Positions 11,955 to 23,719 of a DNA stretch of 64,000 nucleotides are shown piece by piece. The position numbers were made by a program, and so were the translations under genes. The notes below the pieces were generated by a model, which did no database searches, had not been told where the DNA came from, and was given only the letters and a program-made list of their open reading frames with translations. The DNA is from Clavulina sp. PMI_390 (lineage: Eukaryota; Basidiomycota; Agaricomycetes; Cantharellales; Hydnaceae). The first letter of the stretch is position 1. Each line of letters opens with the position of its first letter. The DNA lies in the NCBI GenBank assembly GCA_015039315.1, contig WIDE01000014.1, positions 1 to 64,000 of the forward strand, in the 5' to 3' direction.

Positions 11955-14182
11955 ATGCTCCCACCAACGAGGCGGGCCCTCTCTGGCCCAGCTGCTCGCG
12001 GCATAGTCCGAGTCGTCAGAAGAGTAAATATTTTGCTGTGCTTTCCGTAAATTTGCGGCTCTATTTGGCTGACTGACAGGCTTTGCTTTTCCCCAATTAG
12101 CGACTGGCTACAGAGGCCCCGAAATCTGCAGAAGAGGCTGCTCTCAATACTACTCCACCCCCCAGAAAGAGGAGGGGATTCCTGACATCCACCCTCCTTT
12201 ACTCTACTGTCTTTGGCACCACCTTCTATGCTGGCAGCACTCTTATTTCGCTGCATGACCCACGGTACCATGACTTCTTCGTTGAAAGCGTTCCCTTCGG
12301 CGAGACCATCATGGACTATGCCGACTCTCAGGGCTGGGATCAAATCCAGGCTACTCGCATTCCAAAGGAGGTCAAGGACGTTGCCACTGGCGCATATCGC
12401 TCAATGTCTGCTGCCGTCGCTCGCACAATGGGTAATGCACCCACGCTTCCCACTGTTGAGGCTGTAAAAGACTCTGCAAAATCTGCAACGGAATCAACTA
12501 AGAAGGCTGTCTCGTCTGGCATCACATTCGTTCAAAAGAAGGCGGAGGAGACCCAGGTCAAGGCTGCCGAGGTGGCCCATGACGCCAAGGACAAAACTCT
12601 GCACTTCACCAAGGACGTCCAGGATTTGGTGACTGAAGCTGAAAAGGCGTTGGCTCCCGCAGCCGCTCCTGCTTCCGAGGAAGCGAAGCCTGATGTTCCC
12701 AAAGTCCTTGCGAGCGCCGTTGAAGCCGTCAAAGCCGTCGAAGCTCCATCTCCTTCCCCCTCCCCATTCAACAAATCCGTGTATCCTGCCGCACTTCCAC
12801 TTGGCTTCGAGCCTCCACCAGGATACTCACGCCCTGCTCCACCCAAGCAACCGTCAGGTTTGTCCAAGTCGGACAAGGCGCCAAAATCTCTCCCTCCCTC
12901 TCCCCCACTTCCTCTTGTCGCTCCCGCCGTCAAGGAATTGTCCGCCTCAGAACCCGTCATCGCCCAGATTGCATCCAGTATTGATGGCCTTGCCACTTTA
13001 CTGAAGGACAGTCCTACTTCTGCTGCAGGGGCGAAGGACATCCTTGACACTGCTCAAATCGACCTTGTTCAGCTGGGTTCGCGTATCGAGGTTATCAAGA
13101 AGGAGGAGCAGGCCAAGCTGGAGGCTCAGCTAGATGAACAGGCCAAGGAATACTCGCTGAAGGTCCTCCAACTTGAGGTCGACGCCCAGGATAAGATGGA
13201 TGCTCAGGAAGAGGGTTTCAAGGCAATGCTTGAGGACGAGCGTCAGCAAATCTTGGCGCTCTATCGCCAAAAGCTGGCCAACGAGCTTGAGACCCAGAGC
13301 GAAATCATCAATCAACGGTCCGTATTTTCTCATTCTTATCTCTCCTGCTCCGTTCATGTCTGACCTTGGCTCGTTTCTTAGCTTGAAGGAAGAGGTCATC
13401 GCGCAAGGCATTGAGATGCAGCGTCGCTGGATCCGCGAGATCAAGGTTCGCGTCGAGCAAGAGCGTGGCGGTCGCCTCGCGAAGCTCTCCGAACTCGCAA
13501 GTGGGCTGAAGAAGCTTGAGCGCGTGACTCTCGACAACTCGTCCTACCTGGACGAGAACTTGCGTTTGCACACGCTCTGGTCAGCTCTGCGTGCCTTCAC
13601 GAACGCGCTCGACAGCCCCACCCGCCGACCCTTCCGTGAGGAACTCCGTGTGCTGAGGCATGTCGCTGCCGCCAAGGAGGACCCGCTCATTGCCGCTGCG
13701 CTCGAGTCGATCGACAAGTCAGAGACTCCAGATGTTGGCGTTGAGCCTCTGGGCGACTTGGTGACGTGGTTTGTTGAGTCTGTCGGTCCACGCGTGGAGG
13801 CTGTTGCGCTGGTACCTGATCAAGACGCCGGCGTGCTATCACACTTGGCTTCAAGTGCTCTTTCCCATCTGAGGTTCAAGCGCCAGGGATTGGTGGATGG
13901 AGAGGACGTCCTGAGCGTTGTGGCTCGTGCAGAGCATCATCTTGCTGAGAAGGATCTGGATAGTGCTGCTCGGGAGCTGAACCAGCTGAAGGGTGTACCA
14001 AAGGTATTGCTGGCTGACTGGCTTGCTGCGACGCGCAAGAGGCTAGAAGTTGAGCAAGCATTAGAGGTGCGTTCCGAGTCCTCCACTTCCATAGCACTGC
14101 CCTCTCATCAAAGTTCTGTATTCTTTATTTGCTTTAGGTTATTCGCTCGCAAGCTACTTTGTCTTCTTTGCTCGTGGTATAG
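11955..14182 (+). CDS. MIC60: MICOS complex subunit MIC60 (mitofilin)
   Basis: Core subunit of the MICOS complex in the mitochondrial inner membrane; it forms crista junctions and contacts outer-membrane partners. Exons: 11955-12023, 12101-13317, 13382-14066, 14138-14182, giving 671 residues. The first 23 residues are Arg-rich and lack acidic residues, as in a mitochondrial presequence. One transmembrane helix lies at about residues 50-70, after PPPRKRR. An Ala/Pro/Lys-rich intermembrane-space region follows, then a long coiled coil (about 350-500). The C-terminal mitofilin signature region (about 520-670) includes WSALRAF, SHLRFKRQGLVDGED and ARELNQLKGVPKVL. Length and order match fungal MIC60. 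Divergent from the Atg22-like gene. Confidence 0.93.
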
Positions 14183-15243
14183 ACGCATTCATAATATATC
14201 ATTTCAAGCTCTCTGTCGGTTGTCACCGAATGTCAAGGCGCGGTCCCATTAGGTTCCCAGGTTCGCCTCTAGGATTATCTCTTGCCTTGTGATGTGCAGC
14301 ATAGCGTCACCGCCTTCGACCTCATGCAATCGGCCTGGACGATCCCTATGACATATCATCCGGCGATTGTCTAACGCACGACTGTATTCAACCATTTAAC
14401 AACGATTTTCGACCCCCTTGCTGGCGGCCCTGCACCGCCTTACAGCGTTGTTGCTGGATTCACCGGCGAATAGAAGACGGGTATCTAGACTTCCGACGCC
14501 GAACTTCCGTAAGGCCGACATCACTGCTTTTGGTCATGGTTTTGCGGCGAAGAGTGTCAGACGGGATTGCTGTGCGCTATTGCTAACGAGGATGCTTTCT
14601 TGGCTGCCACCTTGTGTTTGAGTTCGACACGCAACTCTGTTCTTGGCACGATACCATTTGATCTATCCCAAGAGATACTCTACTCACTTGGCTAAATTGC
14701 CGCTTCCTTGGTTCGAGACATCGTGTTCGGCCCACAGCATATGGATTCTCAATTGATGTACTAGCTGATTTACCAGTTGCAAAAGATCAAAACCCCCAGA
14801 CTACTGACTGTCCTCAGCACACGGAATGAGTGCCTAACGCATCAATCATGTTGACCGCCCTGAAGGCGCGGATGACTACGGACGACAATCTTGGACAAGC
14901 ATGATAGCCTCGGTGGCCATCGCAACTCTTCTCGTTGTTGGCCGTTTGCACAGCCCGGCTTTGAGTTGGATGTGTACGTTCCCGAATATCTCGTCATCCA
15001 CTTCAATATAAAGATTGTGACATGACATTTCCGTTTGCAATTCTCATCCAGGGGCGAATCATGATCCATTGTCCGATCAATACAGTGAGTAATTGTCGTC
15101 GACACCGCTTCTTCGGTCAAGTGCAAATCCGTTGAACAAAGGGGATGGTCGGGCGATTCGTTAAAAACCTGGTGCGGAACGTGAACAACGACCTCATTTC
15201 CCGCCCCTCGTCATTACTTTGACCACACCCTCTCCTTCGTGCT
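14183..15243. other. Intergenic region, 1.06 kb
   Basis: Holds the 3' flank of MIC60 and the promoter of phosphate transporter 2. AACGTG (15178-15183), the complement of CACGTT, lies about 60 bp before the ATG. No coding region or repeat is seen. Confidence 0.4.
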
Positions 15244-17423
15244 ATGGGAGATATTCGACCAAACGATCCCGAGCCTCGCCATTCAGCAAGCTCTGATGGA
15301 AGTCACGCTGCCATGCATGCACCTGTCATCGTCCAAACGCACGGGTTGACGGCCGAGCGTGCAAACGAGATACGACTGGCAACGTATAGGGATATCGATA
15401 ATGCAAAATACTCGTGGGTGGCTTAATAAGCCTGTTCGTCTACCTCAACTGACTAGGTAATTGGATCGCTGTTCGTAGGGGATATCACGATCGCGCGGTA
15501 TACACTGCTGGCGCTGGTTTTGCGACCGATGCATACGATACATTTGCCATTTCGATTGCCGTGGCCATGATCGGTTACTCCCATGGCGTACCTGCAAGTA
15601 GTGGAAGCAACATCCTGCCGGCACTACCCATTTGGCAAGACTTCGGACTGAAGGTTGCAACTTTGTTTGGAAATCTCGTGGGCCAACTGTAAGCACCCTC
15701 GATCCATATTCTTTACGTCATAGCACTCATCGTTTCTCTTATCTCTCAGGGTCTTTGGCTGGCTGGCAGATCGCAAGGGCCGCAAAACCATGTACGGCAT
15801 TGTATTGACCATCAGTACGTCGGCTGTTTCTCTCAATTCTGGGCCTCCAGAGCGTCCTGGACTTAATAAATCTTCTTCTAGTGATCATCGGCACCTTCGT
15901 TCAATCCTTGTCTGGAGGCTCTGAGTCTGTCAATATTATCGGGACGGTTCGTCTCTCCATCAATGTGTCGATGTTCGTCCTTCTGACAAGGAATGCTCTT
16001 CCTCATGCTTCTAGATCATCTTCTGGCGCTTCTGTACCGGCGTGGGTATAGGTGGAGATTACCCTATCACCGCCTTGATTACGTCGGAATTCGCTGCGAC
16101 GGAAATTCGGGGGCAGATGATGGCTGCCGTGTTCTCTGCCCAAGCGTGGGGTACACTACTGTCTGCTATTGTCTCTCTGATAATTGTCGCCGGGTTCAAG
16201 GATGGCATGTTGGACCAGAGCAACTATGCGGCCGTAGATAGCAGCTGGAGGCTGTTGATCGGGCTTGGCTGCATCCCTGCGGTTATTGCGCTGTACTTCA
16301 GGTACGTCACTGCATGTGATGAAAGGTTTCTCGTCGACTACCTTGCTAAAACAGCCTTTAGGAAGGGCCTCCCAGAGACCCCTCGCTATACCTCTGACGT
16401 CAAGATGAATCTCGCTCAAACTCGACATGATGTCGAGCAACTTCAGGCAGATGGTAAGTCATTGCATCCTGTAATCTACGGTCAAAATTCCTCATCAATT
16501 CGCTTCCTTTGTCGCCTATTAGAGGAATATGAGGACCGCTGGGATATCCCTGTAGTTCATGTCGAGGCCCCTGCGGCAAGTCCGGAAGACTTTTGGGAAT
16601 ACTTCTCTCAGCGCAAAAACGCTGTGACTCTCTTCGCAACCTGTTGGACGTGGTTTGCTCAGGACATCGCATTTTACGGCTTGATTTTGAACTCATCAAC
16701 GTTCATCAAGAGTATTGCGGGTGCACCACAGTATGCAAGTCCTGGGCAGAACGCATATCACGAGCTGTTCAACATCTCTCTTGGGAATGTGATAATCGCA
16801 TTGGGCGGCCTGCTGCCTGGATCTCTCGCTGCCTTCCTTCTCATCGACCGTGTACGTTTTCTGTCGTTATCGTTTGCTGGTTTATTGATACTGACTAGAG
16901 TACCTAGTGGGGTCGCAGGCCTCTCCAAAAACTCGGCTTTGCTGCCCTCATCATTATCTTCCTCTGCATGGGCTTCGGGTATGACAGCATGATTGTCAAA
17001 GGCAACGCTCATTCGCGCGGCGCATTTGGGTTCCTCTACTGTCTTGCGATGTTTTTCGCAAACCTTGGCCCAAATACGACGACATTCGTCATCCCTGGCG
17101 AAATATTTCCTACAAGGTATCGCGCTACTTGCCACGGCATTAGCGCAGCCTCGGGCAAGGTCGGCGCAATCATTGCCCAAGTTGTGATCACGTTCCGCAA
17201 CCTTGGTGGCAATTCGGATGGATCAACACTGAACCCATTCCTAGGCCACGTTCTGGAGATTTATACCGCAATCATGATCACCGGCCTGGCAGCAACATGG
17301 CTACTTCCCGAGCCGGCGGGGAAAACACTTGAGGAATTGTCGAATGAAGCACAGGAATCTTATATCATGGCAGTGCGGCAACCTCAGCAATTCAACCCTG
17401 GTCCCGCCGTTGAGCACATATAG
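15244..17423 (+). CDS. PHO84: Pho84-like phosphate:H+ symporter 2
   Basis: First of three closely spaced tandem paralogues; 577 residues, 12 membrane segments expected. Exons: 15244-15413, 15479-15688, 15750-15814, 15882-15946, 16015-16301, 16362-16453, 16523-16851, 16908-17423. Internal exon lengths 65/65/287/92/329/516 equal those of paralogue 3 exactly. The GGDYP signature is at residues 183-187. TM1 reads FATDAYDTFAIS, with Ala where the other copies have the second Phe. Residue changes unique to this copy include ATEIRGQMMA (Glu, Gln) for the usual ATRIRGRMMT next to TM5, and WGRRP for GRKP at the start of the C-terminal half. These may alter transport but do not break the frame. Confidence 0.93.
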
Positions 17424-18077
17424 TACAATGCGATTCCCGCCACCCCCGGTCTGCTACATTTATCAACTCATTTTCGTCCCTAGTCTGCCCTCTCGATTAG
17501 ACTGCACCTCTCCATACCAAGTCTTTGTTGCGCATTTCATTTATAGTGTAATTTATACGGATAGACATGAGATTGATCCCTTGGGACGTGACTTGGCGGC
17601 CTGACTTGCTTGACTGCCTGACCGCCACGAAGATTATGCGAAGTCAAGCGCTTGGGCATAATGTCGTCAGCCGCGCGGCAGACAAGCACTTCCGACATTC
17701 TAGCACCGCCTATTCGAGGCAAACTGCAAAAGCCAAGCTTTCCATCGCTTCTGATTTTCCTTTGTTTTCACAATGAGACGAAATGTGTGGAAGTACGACC
17801 CCCACTACGAACTCGATACTTGGTGGGTCCAAATCGTCACACTGGTCAAAAGCCTGCAAGCGTCATGCAATCGAATTGGAGTGTTCTTCGTCCACAAGTG
17901 GAGGGCGGAGGTAGATTTCAATTGTGCGATCGGAGAGCATAGCTAATTCAGTTGGCCAATTGTCATTGGCACTGCCTTGCGACCTGCAAATCAACATGGA
18001 GTTAGATAAACCTCACGCTCCGAGAGGTTCCACTCTTCCCTTCATTCTCCCCTTAATCTCTCTCTGCGAATACCGCC
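17424..18077. other. Spacer between phosphate transporters 2 and 3
   Basis: 654 bp holding the 3' UTR of copy 2 and the promoter of copy 3. A CT-rich leader (18025-18070) precedes the ATG of copy 3. Nothing else is recognised. Confidence 0.4.
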
Positions 18078-20253
18078 ATGGCTGATATTGAGCAGGCGCA
18101 CTACGCTCCGAGTCATGCAAGCAACGGCAGTGAAGATGTCGTTCAACCCCCCGTTGTTCTCCCAACTTATGGCATGTCAGTCCAGGCTGCCAATGCGAGG
18201 AGGATTGCAGTTCTCCAGGATATAGACAACGCAGTTTACTCGTGCGTATTTGCCCCATTTGCCTTCGTGGGTCTCTGATAAACTCAATGTTCGGTTCACT
18301 TGTAGTTCATACCACAAGCGGACTGTATTTGTCGCTGGCGCTGGGTTTTTCACAGATGCTTATGACACCTTCGCGATTTCGATCGCTGCTACTATGATCG
18401 GATATGCGCATGGGGCAGCGACTGGGAGTGACCCTTTGCCTACACTGCCAATGTGGCAAGACTTTGGGCTCAAGGTCGCCACACTGTTCGGGAACCTGTT
18501 TGGCCAGCTGTACGTATCCCATCATATCACTAGGGGAAGATCATTCACTCATGTTTCTATCACCGTCTGTGAATTCACAGATTTTTCGGATGGCTAGCGG
18601 ATGTGGTTGGTCGCAAGAGAATGTATGGTCTCGAGCTGACCATCAGTATGTCACCCGCCATTCTCTTCTTCTTCCACCGCGACCCTGACCAAAGCCTGTT
18701 ATACTAGTGATTGTTGGGACATTTGCACAGGCCCTCTGCGGAGGCTCTCAGTCCGTCAACATCGTGGGAACCGTAAGTGCCATTCCTGAACGCCACGTTC
18801 AAACGCGAATGCTCAAGAAACTCGTCCGTTGGCTCTTCTCTCTTAGATAATTGTATGGCGTTTTATAACCGGGATCGGTATAGGAGGGGATTATCCGCTT
18901 TCAGCGATAATAACCTCCGAGTTCGCTGCAACGCGGATTCGTGGGCGGATGATGACTGCTGTCTTCTCCGCTCAAGGGTGGGGTACCCTCCTGTCTTCCA
19001 TTGTATCCCTCATTATTGTCTCTGGCTTCAAGAATGGGATGTGGCACCAAAATAACTATGCTGCGGTTGATAGCAGCTGGAGGCTATTAATTGGCCTTGG
19101 TTGCATCCCAGCCGTCTTTGCCCTATACTTTCGGTATGCCTCGACTCCAGGTCGTAATACTATCTCCCGGCTAAATCATTATCTGCGTGTAGGTTGACGC
19201 TCCCAGAAACTCCTCGATTCACGCTTGATGTGGCAATGAACGTTGCTCGCGCTCAAGACGACGTTGACCAAATCCAGAGAGACAGTATGTTATTCTCTGA
19301 TCCTAGCTGGAGTCTTTATTTCCGGATTGCCTTGACTCACCTCCTACTGCAGATGACTACGAATTCAACGACAGTGTCCCAGATGTGCGCGTGGAGGCGC
19401 CTTCGGCAACTCCAGAGGACTTCTGGCAATACTTTTCTCGAGCCGAAAACGCGAAAACCCTGTTTGCAACCTGTTGGACATGGTTCTCACAGGATATCGC
19501 GTTCTACGGCCTGATTTTGAACTCTTCGACATTCATCAAGATCATTGCGGGAACGCCGAGCTATCCCACTGCTGGCCAGGTAGCATATCGGGAGTTGTTC
19601 AACATTTCCTTGGGAAACCTGATTATTGCTGTTGGCGGACTGCTGCCTGGATTCTTGGCGGCATTTCTCCTGATTGATCGAGTACGTTTCTGCATATGTT
19701 TCGAATGCTCTCGAGGCTGATTTTGCTTGTTAATTAGGTCGGGCGGAAACCCCTCCAGTACATCGGCTTTGTGGGACTCATTGTCATCTTTGCATGCATG
19801 GGTTTTGGGTACAACAGCATGATTGTCCATGGCAATGCGGGCGCTCGTGCCGCGTTTGGCTTCCTGTACTGCCTCGCGATGTTTTTCGCGAACCTAGGTC
19901 CTAACACGACCACCTTCATCATCCCTGGTGAAGTTTTCCCGACGCGATATCGTTCAACATGCCACGGTATCAGTGCCGCATCAGGGAAAATCGGCGCGAT
20001 CATCGCTCAGGTGGTGATCACATTCCGCAACCTCGGTGGGAACACGACGGGCTTGAACGTGAACCCGTTCTTGGGCCATGTCCTCGAGATCTACGCAGCA
20101 GTGATGATCACTGGACTGGCAGCCACAATGCTGCTCCCCGAGACATCGAACAGAACGCTCGAGGAGCTCTCGAATGAAGACCAAAAATCATACATTATGG
20201 CTGTGCGGCCATCTCAGCCGTTTAACCCTACCCCATCTGCCGAAACTGCGTAG
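18078..20253 (+). CDS. PHO84: Pho84-like phosphate:H+ symporter 3
   Basis: Tandem paralogue, 573 residues. Exons: 18078-18241, 18306-18509, 18581-18645, 18708-18772, 18847-19133, 19193-19284, 19353-19681, 19738-20253. Shared features: N-terminal NARRIAVLQDIDNA, TM1 FFTDAYDTFAIS, GRKRMYGLEL after TM2, GGDYP at about residue 181, and the tail SYIMAVRPSQPFNP. Closest to copy 4 by eye; synonymous sites differ a good deal, so the duplication is not recent. Expected role: plasma-membrane phosphate uptake. Confidence 0.93.
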
Positions 20254-21197
20254 CCCAGTTCACTCCTTACTTTTCATGACTTGATTTCCTGTGTTCTCGC
20301 TAGCATTTCTCGCTTTCTCGCTTCTCACTTCCCTCATAGCATTTCCCACTACCTGCATCCCATGCTCCTGCTTGGACAATTGTATACCACGTTTCATTTA
20401 TGTTGTAATTTCTTACGGACCTTCACGAGCGTCCACAATCAAATATGGCTTCGCCGACCGTCTCACCTTGTTCAGATTTGGTGCGATCGACCAAAAATCA
20501 TACCAGTCACAGTAAATTGCTGAAAATCCGTTCGCATACAGGTAATCCCCACACAATTTCGACCTCGAGCTTTCACAAAGTTTAGCGAGAACACTTCAAG
20601 CAAGCAAGCAAGCTTAAGCTTCATGTCGCGATCGACGGGTGTGCCTCATACAGTATTGCTTGGCAGCTCACCGTCCGGGCCCGTGGCGAAATCCAATTCT
20701 CCCGCCAAGAACCACAACTGCTGCAATGATACATTTCTGCTTCATCTCGTCGTGAGCGCCATCTCATCTGGGTCTAGGATTTGCTGGAGATCATGGTGTG
20801 AGCAAATGTCACGCTTGGCGCTGGTTACCCCCGGGTTCACACATTTGGCAGTGCAGCTCGACGCACGTTCGTTGAGCTCGTCGCTCGTCCATCACGCCTT
20901 TTACTCCACGAGTTTTCATTCTTATGAGCCTCATGAGCGGGTTGTCTTGTCAGGAATGCGGTGCAATCAGAAAAGCTGCCATTTACGTGCAAGGACGAGC
21001 GAGGGATCAAAGAGGCACAGTCAATTCAGATGCTAATTTCTCCGCCTACCAGCCGCCAAAGGATCTCAACTATTCAGAACGTATGAATAGACTGTTGGAA
21101 TGCTCCTCTCTCTTAACCAACTACCAACCCTCGCCCACTGCGTCTCGTATCGTTAGCTACTCCCTCGACCTTCTCTCTCACCTATTCCTCTCTGGCC
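20254..21197. other. Spacer between phosphate transporters 3 and 4
   Basis: 944 bp. It contains four CAAG units (20597-20612), a CACGTT site (20864-20869, a known weaker Pho4-type binding sequence) and a CT-rich leader before the ATG at 21198. No gene is seen. Confidence 0.4.
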
Positions 21198-23423
21198 ATG
21201 GCCAACATCCCGCTCCAGCCACGCTACTCTCACAGCAGCGACGGAAGCATTGATGCGGTTCAGGCACCAATTATTACCCAGAGTCAGGGCATGTCAGTCG
21301 AGGCCGCGAACGCGAGGAGAATAGCGGTTCTCCGGGACATCGACCAAGCGCGCTACTCGTTCGTTTCTTCCGTTATTTTCTATTCTATTAATAGTCATCC
21401 CCTGACCTATTCCCATGCGCCCCACATAGGTCGTACCACACGCGCACTGTTTTCGTCGCTGGCGCTGGGTTCTTTACGGATGCCTATGATACTTTTGCTA
21501 TCTCGATTGCGGTCACCATGATTGGGTATGCGCACGGTGATCCTTCGAATGGCGGCTCGTACACGGGATTGGCAGAGTTGCACAAGTGGCAGGATTTCGG
21601 ACTCAAGGTTGCGACCTTATTTGGCAATTTGTTCGGCCAGCTGTAAGTCCATCCTAGGTCCTCTCGATTGGGCCTTTGTGAGTGTTTGCAATCGAATTAA
21701 ACGTTTCATATCTTCTAGATTCTTCGGATGGCTAGCTGATGTTGTTGGTCGTAAGAGGATGTATGGTCTCGAGTTGATGATCAGTACGTCCATTTCTACA
21801 CAAGAAGCTGTTTACCGTCTCTAATGATTTTACTTCGCTTCCAGTGATCACCGGGACCTTTGCTCAAGCCTTATGTGGCGGCTCACAATCCGTCAACATC
21901 ATCGCAACAGTAAGTTGACCTTCTCCATTCGCAACTTCTGAGCAACGTACCAACTTTTTTTTGTCATAAATCCAGATTATTGTATGGCGTTTTATCACTG
22001 GGATAGGTATAGGAGGAGATTATCCACTTTCTGCAATCATAACCTCAGAATTCGCTGCAACGCGAATTCGAGGGCGGATGATGACGGCTGTGTTCTCAGC
22101 TCAGGGATGGGGCACCCTCCTCTCCGCAATTGTTTCCGTCATCATTGTCTCTGGGTTCAAAAATGGAGTATTGGACCAGACGAGTTACTTCCTTGACTAT
22201 CCGTCCCACAACATCTACAACCCGTCAAGCTTCAAGGCCGTTGACAGTAGCTGGCGACTACTGATCGGACTTGGCTGCATCCCTGCAGTTTTTGCGCTCT
22301 ATTTTCGGTACGTTCGTTCTTAAAAACTATATGACCACAATCAACTAAATTCTGAATGTTTTCAAAGGCTTACCCTGCCAGAGACACCACGCTTCACCCT
22401 TGATGTTGCGATGAATGTCGCTCGAGCCCAAGACGATGTCGATCAGATCCAAGGCGATGGTAAGCCCTTATCAAGCCCTCTCTCAAGCCCTAACTCTTGG
22501 TCTTACGCAAACCTCTTCAAGCTGCATACGAATACAACGAGTTTGTACCCAATATTCGGGTTGAGGCACCCGAAGCGACCACAGAGGACTTTTGGAGTTA
22601 TTTTTCTCAATTTGAGAATGGAAAAGTCCTCTTTGCAACCTGCTGGACATGGTTCGCGCAGGATATCGCGTTCTATGGCCTGGCCCTTAATTCTTCGACG
22701 TTCATCAACAATATCGTCGTTGTTTCTGATCAACTTGACGTCGGTCAGCAGGCCTACCATAGACTGTTCAACATATCTTTGGGTAATGCGGTCATTGCGA
22801 TCGCTGGATTGCTACCTGGATTCTTGGCAGCATTCTTCTTGATTGATCGGGTAAGTTGTCCGTATTCATGTCAAGTGCTGCTGGTGCTGACTTTGCTCGT
22901 TACTCAGATCGGCCGAAAGCCCCTTCAGTACATCGGCTTCGTAGCGCTCATCATCATCTTCGCGTGCATGGGCTTTGGCTATGACAGCATGATCGTCCAC
23001 GGCAACGCGAGCGCCCGCGGAGCGTTCGGTTTCCTGTATTGTCTTGCGATGTTTTTCGCAAACTTCGGCCCCAACACGACGACATTTATCATGCCCGGCG
23101 AGGTTTTCCCCACACGTTACCGCTCCACATGCCACGGCATCAGTGCTGCGTCGGGAAAAGTCGGAGCCATCATTGCCCAGGTCGTGATCACGTTCCGCAA
23201 CCTCGGAGGTAACACGACTGGTTCGAGCGTGAACCCCTTCCTGGGCCATGTTCTCGAGATCTATGCGGCGGTGATGATCACGGGTCTAGCAGCAACGTGG
23301 CTCCTCCCTGAAACGGCAGGAAAGACGCTTGAGGAGTTGTCAAACGAGGACCAAAAATCGTACATCATGTCAGTGCGGCCGCCTCGACAACTCAACCCTC
23401 ACCCATCTACCAGCACTGTTTAG
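21198..23423 (+). CDS. PHO84: Pho84-like phosphate:H+ symporter 4
   Basis: Last tandem paralogue, 590 residues. Exons: 21198-21358, 21430-21642, 21719-21783, 21845-21909, 21976-22307, 22368-22459, 22522-22850, 22908-23423. Signatures are as in copies 2 and 3 (FFTDAYDTFAIS, GRKRMYGLEL, GGDYP at about residue 183). Exon 5 is 45 nt longer than in copies 2 and 3. It adds 15 residues around YFLDYPSHNIYNP (about 22184-22235) in the loop before the helix that starts DSSWRLLIGLG. The second exon is also slightly longer. Substrate is inferred from family. Confidence 0.93.
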
Positions 23424-23719
23424 TGCATTCCCCTCTTTGGCTTGCCTTCTAAGCTACCGGACAATCTCCTTTTTATTTCCTTATTCCCGCATTCCCGTTC
23501 CTGGTTTGCAGCATGGACAGCACTCATTCATCAAGTATTCCCTGATAATAGTATCACAGCACCTTCCTTGTATTTTTAGCACCTCATGACACTTTGTAGT
23601 TCTCTGTGTCCATCTCATATATAATATTGATCGAATGGTTATCCTTCACGTTGTGCCGTTCTGCCTCCCCAGTGAGGTGGGGCCTTGAGACTCGGAACCT
23701 CCCACCGGCTCCGAACACG

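Noticed and set aside
20597..20612. (CAAG)4 short tandem repeat
   Set aside because: Too short to be more than a chance microsatellite; noted only in the spacer entry.
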